Source: Anastrepha obliqua (taxonomy: Eukaryota; Arthropoda; Insecta; Diptera; Tephritidae). From it: DNA of 64,000 nt. The position numbers were made by a program, and so were the translations under genes. The stretch covers positions 18,437,792 to 18,501,791 of the forward strand of contig NC_072892.1 in assembly GCF_027943255.1 (NCBI RefSeq), in the 5' to 3' direction. Each line of letters opens with the position of its first letter. The first letter of the stretch is position 1. Below the pieces are notes generated by a model. It saw only the letters and a list, made by a program, of their open reading frames with translations. It was not told where the DNA came from and ran no database searches. Shown here piece by piece: positions 20,754 to 32,154 of this stretch.

Positions 20754-21380
20754 GAGAGAAGAAGAAGTAATAGGAGAACCAAGTAGCAGAAAGAATAACA
20801 CCGGACAATGTTGTTCCACATATGCTACACTCTAAAGAAGTATGGGATGGTATCAAAAATTTGTCAGCGTTCGTACTCAATGATTTGAGACAAATGGAGA
20901 GAAGGGGAAAAAGCGAAAGCATAGCAATAGCTGAAATTCCATAGTAGTAGATGTAGTACCTTTTCCTGTAGTAGTAGATGTAGTAACTTTTCCTGTAGTA
21001 GTAGATGTAGTAACTTACGGTTGCACTGTAGGACCACTTGCTAGATAAATTTATTTGGATGCAGGTAAACTGACGATACCAGACATAGAAACTTACGTTT
21101 CTGTGGTATGGACAGAGACATGGTGGGTGGGGGAGTACTGTTATGACAGGGGTGGCTCTCTCATCAGATGACCTAAACAGTGGGTGGTAACAAGCAGATG
21201 CTACTTTCGACGGATTGCATCAGGACAATAACGGACATTGAGCTTAGTGCTCAAACCGCCTCCCGACGAATACTTAACGGTTATACCGGGGGGATCGGTA
21301 CTTTGACGGTAGGAGGTTTAGTTCGGGTTAAAGTCCTACACTGACGGGGTTAGGCTTTCGATGCTTCCTCCTTGTAAAAA

Positions 21381-21414
<34 letters not shown>
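20754..21414 (+). mobile_element. R1/LOA-like LINE 3' end with poly(A), inserted in the Jockey element
   Basis: Begins inside the ORF2 tail (ERITPDNVVPHMLHSKEVWD, then GIKNLSAFVLNDLRQMERRG), reaches a cluster of stop codons, runs through a 3' UTR and ends in about 34 A residues (21381-21414, one C near the start). Flanks are GTAAACTAATA (20743-20753) and GTTAACTAATA (21415-21425), an 11-bp target duplication with one difference. The long, nearly pure A tail and well-preserved flanks suggest a young insertion. Confidence 0.85.
20940..21022 (+). repeat. Tandem repeat of TAGTAGTAGATGTAGTA with clustered stops
   Basis: Three units of about 30 bp, each TAGTAGTAGATGTAGTA followed by CCTTTTCCTG or ACTTTTCCTG, lie immediately at the end of the R1/LOA-like ORF2. 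In the ORF2 frame the first unit gives Ile-Pro followed by three consecutive TAG stops and a fourth two codons later. Confidence 0.85.
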
Positions 21415-21417
<3 letters not shown>

Positions 21418-21935
21418 AACTAATAATAAAAAACAACATAATCCAAGAGGCCAATAGGTCATGGAGAGATGAAGGTACATGTGTAACAGCTAGGCTACTC
21501 TGGCCGCAAATAAACAAGAAAAGAACAAAGGAATTGCTTAGTCTCTCAAGAGATAAGATCTCGAAGGTCGTGGATTGTTTAACCGATCATTGGCTATTTG
21601 GCAGGCATTCCTCAAGACTAGGAGTTTTCTCCCATGAATATTGCAGGCAGAAGTTGTAGAGATGAGGAAGAGGAAGAAACAGTTGAGCACTTCCCTTGCA
21701 ATTGTCCAGCCCTAGCTAAAATCAGAGCAGGTTGTCTAGGTAAATACTTTTTTAATTCTCTTACAGAGCTGTTTGGCGTTTTGTTGGGATCAATTCTACG
21801 CTTATAAGAGCCACAAAATGGTTCCACGAAAAAGGTAAATGGGGTTCCCGTGCAGCACAGTGGTATCACAACGGACCTGTAAGGTCTAAGTGAGTTGGTC
21901 GTGCAGATCGTCTACCACCATAACCTAACCTAACC

Positions 21936-24398
21936 TAGTAAAATAGGGTTGACATTTGTTTAAATTTTCTTTCTGCTACAATATTAAATTTCTCCAGTAT
22001 TTAGGCGGGAAAACTGAGCGTGCAAATGTTTAATACTTTGAATTTTGTTGTCAACTCTTTTATACTTACAAAGCTGTGTCGCTATGCTCTCACTGACTGC
22101 GATGGCAACAGTAATTCTGTGCAAGTTAAATTTCCAACAGATTGACTCTCAGTAAGCGGCTTAAAAAAAAATCAGTTGCTCTATCGTGGGAAGTGAAAAG
22201 AGCAACCAATCGGCAACTGAGAATCATGAAATTTTGCCGGCGGCACGTACCAAACACATATACGTGGATATATTTGTATTCATTTTATTTATGTCTAAAT
22301 ATTTATGGCGGTTGTTTCCATGTTAATGGCAGAGTTGATACTTTGGCACAGACAAGAAACGAAAAAGCAAGCAATGCGTCACTTGCTAATAATAGACTTT
22401 TGGTGTATTTTACAAATATTGATTTTCAAAAATAAACGAAAATTCTTAAAGCGCCAGTTATTAGCATGCAAATGGTACTGCCTTTATAAATATTGCTTAA
22501 TGCCTGTGAAGCAAAATTATATGCAAACAACGTTTTTTAAATGTATGTAATTGAAGGGATCTTCGTGCATACATACACACATACATGCATACGTATGTAA
22601 CGCATGAGTGTTGGTGCTTGTAACATTTAGCTTAGAGGCATTAATGCGTGGTCCAGCTTGGAGAAAACGATAAGCCAGCAGAGTTGTGGATAGAAAAATC
22701 TCTATGGGTTGATAGAATGCCCAAAGTGGCAGTACTGCCCAAAAGGTTGGCTGTACCTTTCGAATTCAAAGCCCAAAAGGGATTAGCATAATCGCAAATC
22801 AAATAACATTAAATTGTGATTGACTGCACGTTACGCCAGTAATGGCGGTGCTCACACTTTGTGCCATTTACATATATTTACTTTGCTGGTGTTGCAGGTT
22901 TTGCAAACATTAACACTAAGGAGAGAACAAACGAAAACCGAAACTTTAGCAAACATTAAGGAAAATCTACGCAATTGATTTTATACCATTTTATGCTAAC
23001 TGTAAGTAAACTGAGGTAGCGTTTCGCGATCAAAGCCGCTCGATAGTTAAATTATAATTTAATGAAGAACCACTTTGCATCTTAAATGCTACATTGGATG
23101 AGCTGAGCAGCTCGCTATTAAAAAGTTGCAAATACCAGGTTTTGCAATTTTCTGTTTTTTGTGCATGAAAGTTACTGGCAACAAGTTGACATAACATTTC
23201 CTGAAATTATACAGCAATTTATGCTTCGGATAATTGCATAAAATTGCGCTAGTTGCTGTTTTAAAATGAAATACCCTCACTTTTAATATTAAACTTGCTC
23301 GTCACTGTTAAATTTGATTGCTCAAAGAAAAGCTGAAAGCTGGCTATTAGCTAGTTGCAGCACAACCCCAATCTGGGTACAGTTGTACGCCTACACAGCA
23401 CCCGTACATAGTTATTTGTGCTAGTCTTTCAAGGCAATTTCAGCAATTTTAGCAAAATTTACGCTCTCTCATGTTGTCCTGTCTTTCTGCGCGCTTTTAT
23501 TCAATGCAGCCTCTTTCTTGCTGTAGTCGAGCGCATGCCAATTGTTGCTCGCTAATGAAATGCATATCTTCAGGTTCCAAAGGGACAATGCTGACGCAAC
23601 TCAGTTGGCGCACTTCCGGCTGCCGATCAAAGTGTGCGCATACAAAAGTCAACATGCAAGCGTTAAATTATAGCGACACGCATACATACAAACATTTTCA
23701 ACTAATTGCGCAAACAATGTAGTCATAATAATTGTATGTGAGTGCTGTATATTTTCCTTCATTTTCACTATATATTTGAAATTTAGTTTAAGTTGTATAA
23801 GTGTGTGCGTACACCAATATTTGCTTGAACACTTTAGTGCCATATTTTGCACTTGACAATAATGCATTCTGCAAATCAACTAACAGTTGGCTGCAGATGC
23901 TGAATTTTGTGTATAAAGAAAGAAGAAAGCAATAAATTTTGCTCTTACCACCCGCTGTGCCGCAAATATGCATACATACGTATATATGTATGTACCTATT
24001 TAGTTAAATTAATTCTATTTGAAGGCCAAAGTACGAGTTGCTTCCAAGTAAAGTGTGGAGACTACGCTGGTTTTCGTTTACAAAATGTTGCTGAAACAAG
24101 CGCATATTATTTTCCATAGATTTTTGCGTTATTTCTATTTATTATTTATTTTTTTTTTTGGTTACTTTATATAAAAAAGTAATCATTCCGATTAATTGAC
24201 GAAATAATTTACTTTTATGGCTTTCCGCGGCTAGCCCAGCGGTAGACAATCCTGCCAGCCAAGCTCTGCCGCACATTTCCGATTGCTTTGATCTCTATTT
24301 GAGCAACATCGCGAACCAAATTTTAACTATATTTATTCATTCTTTCATCAATTAAGGTACAACTCAAATATATTACTAATACTAAAGCTTAAATGTAA
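21936..24398. other. Transposon-poor AT-rich spacer
   Basis: No transposon termini or protein families recognised. Contains ACATACAC/ATACGTATGT-type microsatellites (about 22566-22600 and 23966-23996) and one small minus-strand open frame (23497-23655). A perfect pol III A-box-like string occurs near 24233 but no B box follows. Confidence 0.5.
23497..23655 (-). CDS. Small open frame ending at AATAAA, unidentified
   Basis: A 52-residue minus-strand frame starts MLTFVCAHFDRQPEVRQLSC and ends QQERGCIE, with the stop TAA lying inside an AATAAA hexamer. Composition is protein-like (mixed charged and hydrophobic residues, four Cys). I do not recognise the product. It could be a terminal exon, a retrocopy fragment or chance; the tight polyadenylation hexamer is the only reason to list it. 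Confidence 0.2.
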   Translation of the reverse strand: MLTFVCAHFDRQPEVRQLSCVSIVPLEPEDMHFISEQQLACARLQQERGCIE

Positions 24399-25345
24399 TA
24401 AGGGGTTTTCCAATAACAGGTGTTATTTTGAATAGCCCGCTATTTCGGTAGATGCCACTTTTGAAGCTGTAATTTTTTAATATTTGACAAGTAGAAACTA
24501 CGCCATTAATAAAAATGGAATTATACACGCGTAAACAATCCATTGAAATTATTAAAATTCACTATAAAAATGGTGAAAATTGGGCAGAGTCGGTTCGTAA
24601 AACTCGAATATTTTTGGGTCACCGTGAAGCACCTTGTCGGTCCGCAATACAGAAATTGGCGAAAAAATTCGAGCTGTTGGGACAAGTTAGTGATGTGAAG
24701 AATAAAACCCGTGCACGTTGCTCAAGAACAGCCGAAAATATGGCTGTTGTAGCCGAAAGTGTTGAAGAAAACCCAGGTTTGTCCATTCCTCGTCGTTCTT
24801 TGGAATTAGGCATTCCACAAATGTCATTACACCATATTTTGCATAAAGATTTAGGTCTCAAGGCTTATAAAGTCCAGTTAACACAAGAACTCAAGCCGGC
24901 CGATCATCAACTACGTCGTGTCTTTGCTGTTTGGGTCGTTGAAATGTTCATGCATTGATCCGGAATTCTATCGAAAAATCATCTTGAGTGATGAAGCCCA
25001 TTTCCACCTCGGTGGCTTCGTCAACAAGCAAAATTGTCCGATCTGGAGCTTAGAAAATCCAAGAGTTATTGTTGAAAAGACTCTCTATTCTCAACGTGTG
25101 ACTGTTTGGTGGGGTTTATGGTCCGGCGGAGTCATTGGACTTTATTTTTTCGAAAATGAAGCTGGAGGAACAGGTACGGTGAATGGATTGCATTATCGAG
25201 AGATGGTTATCGATTTTTTATGACCGGAATTGGATGGTATTGATCTGAACAACGTTTATTTTCAACGAGACGGCGCTATGTGCCACACCAGCAACGAAAC
25301 CATTGATCTTTTATCAAAATAACACCTCTTATTGGAAAACCATTA
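24399..25345 (+). mobile_element. Tc1/mariner-like deletion derivative keeping the 5' part
   Basis: The ends are TA-AGGGGTTTTCCAATAACAGG (24399) and, reverse-complemented, TA-ATGGTTTTCCAATAAGAGG (25345), then GTGTTATTTTGA on both sides. The interior covers the transposase from its N-terminus to just after the second catalytic motif, then jumps to the right terminal repeat. The C-terminal third is gone. The copy at 30589-31155 has the reverse arrangement. Confidence 0.9.
24515..25310 (+). pseudogene. Tc1/mariner-like transposase, C-terminus deleted
   Basis: Starts at 24515 (MELYTRKQSIEIIKIHYKNG) with a helix-turn-helix, continues RTAENMAVVAESVEENPGLS and LGIPQMSLHHILHKDLGLKA, and shifts frame near 24940. 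The frame 24918-25223 carries the first catalytic motif IILSDEAHFHLGGFVNKQN and the WWGLWSGGVIGLYFFENEAG stretch. A TGA follows DFL where relatives have Trp. Beyond it the second motif VYFQRDGAMCHTSNET is readable to ETIDLL, where the deletion begins. Lesions: one frameshift, one stop, one large deletion that removes the third Asp. Confidence 0.85.
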
Positions 25346-26480
25346 GCTAGTAGAAAATTGCATGGACGTGCAAAAAAAGACGTCTTCTTATGTTTTATTG
25401 ATTACGAAAAGGCATTGGATAATGTGCAGCATGAAAAGCTCTGCAACATTTTGAGGGCATTACATCTTAAAGACATACAAGTGATACAAAACTTATGTAT
25501 ATTGGAATCAAACTGCACACATTGTTATTGACGGTGAAAAAACGAATGATGTACCCATTTCGAAAGGAGTACGGCAAGGATGTATTCTTTCTCCACTTCT
25601 ATTTAACATCTATTCAGAAGCAATTTTGCAAGAAGCCTTAGAAAACACTGAGGACGGTATTAAAGTTAATGGCGTATATACCTATAAACAACATAAGATA
25701 CGCTGATGACACAACTTTAATATCGGACAGCGTGGAAGGACTCCAACGATTGGTCGATAGTGTGACAAGACAAAGCCAAATATATGGTTTGAAAATCAAT
25801 GTCAATAAGACAAAATTTATGTCAATCAGTCGTAAGAATGTCTACAACAATCTCACACTGACAAGTAATAACATGCCGATTGAACGGGTTAATAAATTTA
25901 AGTACCTTGGCCGATATATTTATGATACATGCGATGATTCAATGGAAATTAAATGCCGCATAGAAATGGCTAGAGCTGCTTTTTATAAATGCAGCAGCGT
26001 TCTAAAAAACCATATTTTTAATTTAAACTTTAAAAATCGTTTTGTTAGATGTTATGTTCTGTCAGTTTTGTTGTATAGCATGGAAACTTGGACGATGAAA
26101 GTTTCTGATATGAATCGCATAGAAGCATTCGATAGAAGAATACTTGAAATTCCGTGGACCGACCGTGTCTCAAACTCTGAAGTGCTTCGAAGAGTAAATA
26201 GCGAAAGAGAGCTTCTACGGTGCGTTAAACGCAGAAAAACAGCCTACCTGGCTCATATATGCCGAAATCATAAGTATTATCTTCTGCAACTTATACTGCA
26301 AGGAAAAATTGAAGGAAGACAAGGCATCGTAAGAAAAAAATTATCCTGGTTGCGAAATATGTATACGTCAATGGATCGGAGTCCAAAATATCGGTAATCT
26401 TTTGGAATTAGCCCGAAACAGATACGCTTTTTCAAATATTGTAAACAATTTATAAAAATGTTTTTATTTTTGTGAGCATA
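25346..26480 (+). pseudogene. RTE-like LINE, 5' truncated, with YADD reverse transcriptase
   Basis: Right after the preceding transposon the sequence reads, across frames, VFLCFIDYEKALDNVQHEKL (RT motif A), KGVRQGCILSPLLFNIYSEA, then from 25669 a 242-codon open frame with NNIRYADDTTLISDSVEGLQ (catalytic YADD). It continues with INVNKTKFMSIS, FKYLGRYIYD, SVLLYSMETWTM, RRILEIPWTDRVSNSEVLRR and ending RQGIVRKKLSWLRNM. A final frameshift near 26370 restores the C-terminus NIGNLLELARNRYAFSNIVN before the stop. Endonuclease and fingers are missing, and frameshifts occur at about 25480 and 26370. The long open block is well preserved. Confidence 0.85.
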
Positions 26481-26559
26481 TTTGCTAAGATTTATTGTAT
26501 TCATTTAATTTTGTATGCATAGAATTTTATAGTTATATTATATTTTATACATGATCGCT

Positions 26560-27064
26560 TACATTCGGTAACGTGCAAGCGGTTCATTTCGACTAAAATT
26601 GATGTTGAGATAAGGTAAATGGAGCTCATTGCAGAGTCTAAGGTTACGAGCGGGACAATTAAAAAGCATTAGCTCGAGCAAGAAGTGGCATTTGATATGG
26701 TTCGTAACTATGTCCCTTATAAACATTACCAATGAAATTTTTCTCCGCATTTCTAAAGTTGGCAATGCTAACAAAAGACATCTACTTTTGTATACAGGCA
26801 AACTGCAAGGCCAACGAAGAGAATGAATATTAAATCTAGTGAAACATTTCTGAACCTTTTCAATTTTTAAAGATGAACCCATATAGAATGGTCCCAAATA
26901 ATGCTGCAATATTCGAGGCTTGATCTCACAGGAGAAAAATACAAATTCCTCAGCGTAGAAATATCCTGGAACTCCTGTATGAACTCCTGAATTATTTCCG
27001 AATAATAATTAAAATTGATATTTACGGCTATCAACAAAAAATTTCGAATGGTTTTAAATCGCAT
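26560..27064 (-). pseudogene. CR1/Jockey-group LINE 3' part (same family as 16252)
   Basis: On the minus strand the frame reads NLYFSPVRSSLEYCSIIWDH near 26945 and then, one frame over, YMGSSLKIEKVQKCFTRFNI, LPTLEMRRKISLVMFIRDIV and LPYLNINFSRNEPLAR to 26560. It aligns along its length with the insertion at 16252-16850. Sequence upstream (26950-27064, EFQDISTLR) may extend it by a few codons. One frameshift separates the two blocks and the 3' end is cut off. Confidence 0.82.
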
Positions 27065-30059
27065 CTATGCTGGCGTGGCTAACTGACATCATACTAAAAG
27101 TGCTTTTTATCAAAATTTCATTAATTTCGCTTTTATATAATATTTTCTCTCTTTGTTCGTTTTATGCTATTAAACAGTTAATTTGACAATTCACAGCAAC
27201 TTTCCACTCAGTCTCAAGGCGAGTCTATTAAAGCTGCTAGCAGTAGGCGAGCTGATTTGTTTTATTTTCTTTTCCCTTTTCCTTCCTCTGTGTCCGTTCG
27301 AATGTCAGCACAAAATTGAATTACGAAACGAATGATTACTTACATTCAAATTTGTAATTTGAAAATTAAAATTTTGTAACGAATTTAAATACAGAAGTTA
27401 TTATGAACATTTAAAAAAAATTTCAACACGTTAAATAAATTGATTCTTATTTTTTCTATTTTGGCTCTTCACAAATTAATCACTTCTTTGTTTTCTACTT
27501 TGACGCGGCATTCTCATATACGTTCATTAAAGTTCTCTGCAGTATGTTGTTGTTGGTGTAGTGCCACTACCTTTGAGTTTTGTCTTGCTCAGCCTACATG
27601 ACTCTTCATTATTAATATATTATATACACACATACATATAAATATATACTTTGCATATGAGCAGCGTTTTTTTGCCTGAGTTTTACCGGATTTCTACATC
27701 ATTCCATGTTTTTTCATAAACCAATGACGAATTGTCGGAAAATTCGAAAAATTACGATTTATGAGAATATTGAAATTATGAAAAATTAGTGGGATTCAAA
27801 TTTTGCATATTCCTACCTCTAAATGTTAAAAGCATTAACTTGTTTGGCATTGAAAGGCTATTTTGCTGAACTCGCCCACAATCAATTTTTCAATGTAATG
27901 TCGGAAAAAGTTTATAGTAAATATTTCTGTGGTTCACTATTGACTGCAAATTAGTTTGCGCATTCATTTTCGAAGAAAAATGTGCCAACAATACCGCCGC
28001 GCCAAAAACTCCACCACCCCAGTAAATTGCTCAAAATTTATTGGCTTCTAAGACTTTGGCTTCATTACCTCTGCTCCAGAGCTGTAAATTTTTTGTTGTT
28101 AAACTGTTATGCATACTCTCACCAGGCGAATGTGTGGCATTTTCTGCGCTCTATAAAAAAGCGAGAATGAGTCTTTTTTTCGCGGATTTTTGCTTATATG
28201 TGTATATAAGTTCGGCCAAATTGTTAGGCGAAAATTTTAATTGTTACAAAAAATGCAAGTAAGCTGTACATATATGTATCTATTAGAATATATATATATA
28301 TATATATATACATATATTTTAGTAGATCAAATATATAATTTGTGGAGATGTTGAATAGTTTTGCTCTATTCTCATATGAAATATCAAACATTTTCACAAG
28401 CTGTATAGCATTTCGTATGGTCGACTTATAATGAGGTGGCATTTTTTCCGAGAAAAGAACCCACACACAACAACTATTAAAACTCCAAACATAGAAATTT
28501 TGCTTCCGATATGAAAATTTGTCTCATGCGATAAAAAAGCAATGATGGCGAGCTGCTAAAAATGCCCATAGAGAGATGTGAAATCACAGCGCACGGTAAA
28601 TTGCCTTCAAATTCTGAGTTAGTGTCGACTAATCCGTGAATAAGTGGAAGACTTTATGCAGAACTCTCCTCAGAGTCTTAAGCGGCTAATATATTTGCGT
28701 TAACAAATCAAATTTGAAAGTAGGTTGTTAATGATTCGAAACGTTGATCAAGCACAAAGCGATTCATTTTGTACCGCAGCGCCACTTTTTTAAGCGCAAG
28801 AGAGCAGTTGGTGTTGCCGTTAAACAACATGCCATTCAAAAAGTAACAGGCAGATGGTCTGCTCATTGGTGTGACTCGCTTCAAAATTTAAGGCATTCAA
28901 TATTCGATGTTGTTAGGTTAGGTAAAAGTTGCCGTGAGCTCAATGCTTTATTGTTGTAATTTGAGAATTTAGAAAATGAGGGTATGTTTGCATACTCATT
29001 TAAATATCTAAATTCGAGAACAAAGTAAACATACGATTTGTATACAAAAACAATCACGAAACTTGAATTTTGCATGCTATCTACGTTTCCGTTAGTTTGC
29101 CAAACAATGCGAGTTAAAAGTTGTTGTGAGCAATGCATTGAGAAAAGAGAGCTAGCTACCTTCTCTCTGCTGCTATAATTACGATTGCATTTATACGTAC
29201 TCGTATAAGTTAACACGAGCGACCGCTAAGCAAAAAAAAAACAGTTGGCAGCGGAAACGTCGATGCCAACAATGTTGCGAGCTATGCCTCGCGACGAAAT
29301 ACGATTCCTTGCAATAAAGTGCAAGACCAGCGTCTTTAGAGCTTATGACTAGCTTACGTTTAAGAATTAAGGTTATTATTAAGTCAGTTAAATTTGGGGA
29401 ACAAGAGGCCGACGATTATCACCTCGCTAAGTACTAATTCTCTCATTTAAGCGCCACACCGCGTGTCATAAAAACGCTGTGATAAACGCTTATAATTAAT
29501 TTATAAGTGTTGCTGCAAATACGAGTATTATATGTAATTGTATAATTTTTAAGAGATACTGAGAGTTAATTTGACAATTCATACCAACTTTTTACTGAGT
29601 CTGCATGACTCTTCATATTTTACAAAAATTTGCATACGCGAAGGTTGGCCCCGTTCCTATGGCGGATTCGGTTTCACTTTATCAAAAAAGTAGAACATTA
29701 TATTTTTAGCAGCCAAGCTCAACGTTTTTTTTTCTTCGGGGATACGTCCAAAAGATCACTGTTTTTAGAGGAATGATTACTTAGAAGCTCGTGATTGTGC
29801 TCTGACTTTTAAGCTCATGCAATTTGTTGCCGCTGATTACCTTTTGCTTCACGATTTGAAATTGTTGGTGCACATGGATCAACTGAATTCCATTGGAGCA
29901 TTGCAAAGTAAAAACGGTTCTACCTTTTGCGATATACGACCGAAGGTTGGAAATCGAAGACACTCAGACAATTGTGGGGATTTCATGAAACTATGTATAA
30001 GTATGCATTAAAATATGTCTATGTATGTACGTATATATATAATAGGTGTTTACATATGA
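27065..30059. other. Transposon-poor spacer with microsatellites
   Basis: Contains a TA-dinucleotide run at about 28290-28312 and TACATATA-type tracts near 27620-27650. No transposon ends or protein families were found. The frames at 27982-28262, 28744-28959 and 28881-29216 carry no recognisable motif. The stretch 29220-29530 has an AATAAA near 29316 and looked like a possible LTR, but I could not find matching ends. Confidence 0.45.
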
Positions 30060-30588
30060 CTTCAAGGAAATGAAATTGCCGATGAATTGGCGAACTGCAT
30101 AGCAGCGGTAACCTCACATGAACCAGAGCCAATGAACGGAATCAGTTCTACAGGAATCATGAATTGCATCAGCGATTATGTATACAATTTTCAAAAAGAG
30201 CGATGCTCCAGTCTGGAGTGCTGCAGAACTGCAAAGTGTTGTGTGACAAACCCGAACTGAAAACTGTCGAATTTTTTTTTAAACTTCGTAGAGAAGATAT
30301 TCGGTTGATGGTTGGTTTTGTTACGGGACACAAGCCATGGCATCAGCATATGACCACCATTGGAATCATTGAGGACCCGATTTGTCTGTCTTGTTTAGAG
30401 CAGGCGGATAACACTGAATATTTTCTCTGTGAGGGTCATGTCTTTGCTAAAGCACAGCTACGGATTTTGGGTTCCGATGTCATGAGAATGCGTAATATTC
30501 GTTCTCTCAAACTGGACGAAATTTTTAGATTTGGCAAGGAATCTGGAATATTTTCACAGGACTAGATGTATATGTCTTTGTTCTATTC

Positions 30589-31155
30589 TAAAGGGTTTTC
30601 CAATCACAGGTGTTACAGGTGAATGGATTGCGCTATCGAGTGATGATTAACGATTTTTTATGGCCGGAATTGGATGGCATTGATCTGGACAACGTTTATT
30701 TTCAACAAGACGGCGCTACGTGCCACACAAGCAACGAAACCATTGATCTTCTACGGGAAAATTTTCCGAACCGTGTTATCTCTCGAAAAGGTGATAACAA
30801 TTGGCCACCGAGATCTTGTGATTTAACACCTTGTGACTTTTTTGTTTGGGGCCACGTGAAAGAGAAGGTCTACGCCAACAGCAAAGAGTCGATTCAAGAC
30901 CTCAAAGCTGGAATTCGTGAGGCTATCGCGGACATAGGGCAGCCATTTTGCAGTTCGGTTATGGAAAAATTTCATGAAAAGAATATTGTCCTGTAAGCGT
31001 GGTCGTGGTGCTCATTTGCCTGATGTTTTTTTTTCACTATTAACGGCATACCTTCCTCTTTATAATAAAATAAACATCCGATAATTTATATTATTATAAA
31101 AAATAGCAGTTTTCTTTGAATTTCAAAATAACACCTCTTATTGGAAAACCCTTTA
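30589..31155 (+). mobile_element. Tc1/mariner-like deletion derivative keeping the 3' part
   Basis: The ends are TA-AAGGGTTTTCCAATCACAGG (30589) and, reverse-complemented from 31155, TA-AAGGGTTTTCCAATAAGAGG. The left terminal repeat is joined almost directly to the middle of the transposase, so only the C-terminal half remains. It lies in the 3' UTR of a Jockey-like LINE and is flanked by TA on both sides. It is the complement of the 24399-25345 copy. Confidence 0.9.
30610..30996 (+). pseudogene. Tc1/mariner-like transposase, C-terminal half
   Basis: The 128-codon frame reads NGLRYRVMINDFLWPELDGI, then VYFQQDGATCHTSNETIDLL (second catalytic Asp) and WPPRSCDLTPCDFFVWGHVK (third catalytic Asp), followed by the C-terminal AGIREAIADIGQPFC and a stop at 30994-30996. 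The C-terminus beyond VMEKFHEKNIVL is altered compared with relatives, which usually continue with a Cys-Arg-x-x-x-G-G-H-L/A motif that can still be read in another frame (RGAHLPD-like). N-terminal helix-turn-helix domains and the first Asp are deleted. Confidence 0.83.
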
Positions 31156-31416
31156 TATGTTTCTTTCTATTACTTCTCTCTTTTCCTCCTTAACTATTTA
31201 TACCCCTTTAGCCTTCAGAGCATGAATATAATGGCCTTTTTAGCCTGAGTGTTTAAGAAGCACCAATTTCTCGGAGCTTCTTAGCTTGCCTTTTTCAAAT
31301 AATAATATTAAAAATATACGCCAATTTGCTTAAATTGTGCATAGGTGATGATGTCAAAGATAGAAATATATTCTTTTTTAATAATGGAAAATGAGAGCGG
31401 CACTGCCCATCTTTAA

Positions 31417-32150
31417 GGGGGGAGCCTGGTTTAAAAGGTCAAAAAAATTATTTTTTTTTTTTTCGTTTTAAGCGATTCCTAATATATTTCAGAATATTCA
31501 CACAAAGTTACAGATCCTAATTCTCAATATTTCCGTAGATACAAAGCCAAAGGTAGGCGAGCGTTAGGTAGTTACGCTGTGACCGGACCGCTATAGTACA
31601 AACTTTATCTTCTTTTCTCGACTTTTCATTTTTATGATTTCTTTGAATTGGCGTACATGAATGAAAAAAAACTAATGAACTTTTTGAAATGAATCATAGC
31701 TTGTTCCCTTCAGTATTAAATTCTCTTCTATTTGAACTAACAAAATAGATAAAAAAAAATTTTTTTCAAGATTTTTATATCAAGTTGAAGTGAATTTCTT
31801 TATATAGAAAGGCATTTTTTTTTTAAAACCTCCAAAAAGCTGAAATTTTGGAATTTCTCTCAGTTTTCTTAGTTCATCTAGAATAAAAAATCATGATAAC
31901 TAGAAATCCATTTGAATTTTTTGCTTTAGATACTAATTACGAGCAGTTGAAAACTCCAGCGTTGCAGCGCTCTACTAATTTCTATGTTAAACATTTTTTT
32001 CAACTTATTTTAACCAGTACAAAATTTTTTTATACTTTCTAAATGTTCATTAAAAGATAGAAAAACTTTACAGTGCTAAAATAATTTTTTCCTTAAAAAA
32101 AAAAATCGCAAAGAGATGCAATTTTTAGACCTCATAAACCAGGCTCCCCC
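31417..32150. mobile_element. TTAA MITE, family B copy 1
   Basis: Starts GGGGGGAGCCTGGTTTA after TTAA (31413-31416) and ends TAAACCAGGCTCCCCC before TTAA (32151-32154). No coding capacity. A second copy in inverted orientation is nested at 38081-38807. The TTAA target and G-run ends are shared with family A and with the transposon at 9890. Confidence 0.93.
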
Positions 32151-32154
32151 TTAA

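Larger units (their letters stand above)
20040..21935 (+). pseudogene. Jockey-like LINE 3' half with R1-like insertion
   Basis: The frame from 20065 gives LVGKHVAAALALRLKSMALW, the spacer between RT and RNase H, and then ELNFYTDGSKLDDKVGYGVF with the first RNase H Asp. After a frameshift near 20395 it continues FSDSQAAIKSMNAV and LIWVPRHRNIAGNCKAYDLA (here the usual ADELA is AYDLA). It is interrupted at 20754-21414 and resumes with KELLSLSRDKISKVVDCLTD, a Cys-rich knuckle and EEETVEHFPCNCPALAKIRA. The 3' end around 21845-21935 has the GTGGTATCACAACGGACC motif and CCTAACCTAACC seen at the ends of several dipteran Jockey elements. Frameshifts make it inactive. Confidence 0.85.
30060..31310 (+). 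pseudogene. Jockey-like LINE 3' end, interrupted by a Tc1/mariner-like element
   Basis: The frame starts at GNEIADELANCIAAV (end of RNase H, about 30067) and, after a frameshift near 30230, continues LKTVEFFFKLRREDIRLMVG, FVTGHKPWHQHMTTIGIIED and PICLSCLEQADNTEYFLCEG, the Cys-rich C-terminal region. The stop is at 30563-30565. The 3' UTR is split by the transposon at 30589-31155 and its rest runs to about 31310 (T/C-rich, then AATAATAATATT). The element is 5' truncated and inactive. Confidence 0.8.

Noticed and set aside
20940..21022. CRISPR-like array
   Set aside because: Only three contiguous tandem units without unique spacers, in a eukaryotic LINE 3' UTR.
21910..21935. Telomere-like CCTAACCTAACC repeat
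   Set aside because: Dipterans lack TTAGG-type arrays here and the motif lies at the 3' end of Jockey-like LINEs (also at 37370 and 53700).
24225..24310. Possible tRNA gene (TAGCCCAGCGG A-box match)
   Set aside because: No B box or cloverleaf follows. Probably chance or a worn SINE head.
29220..29530. Solo LTR with AATAAA
   Set aside because: No paired TG...CA ends or target duplication could be identified.
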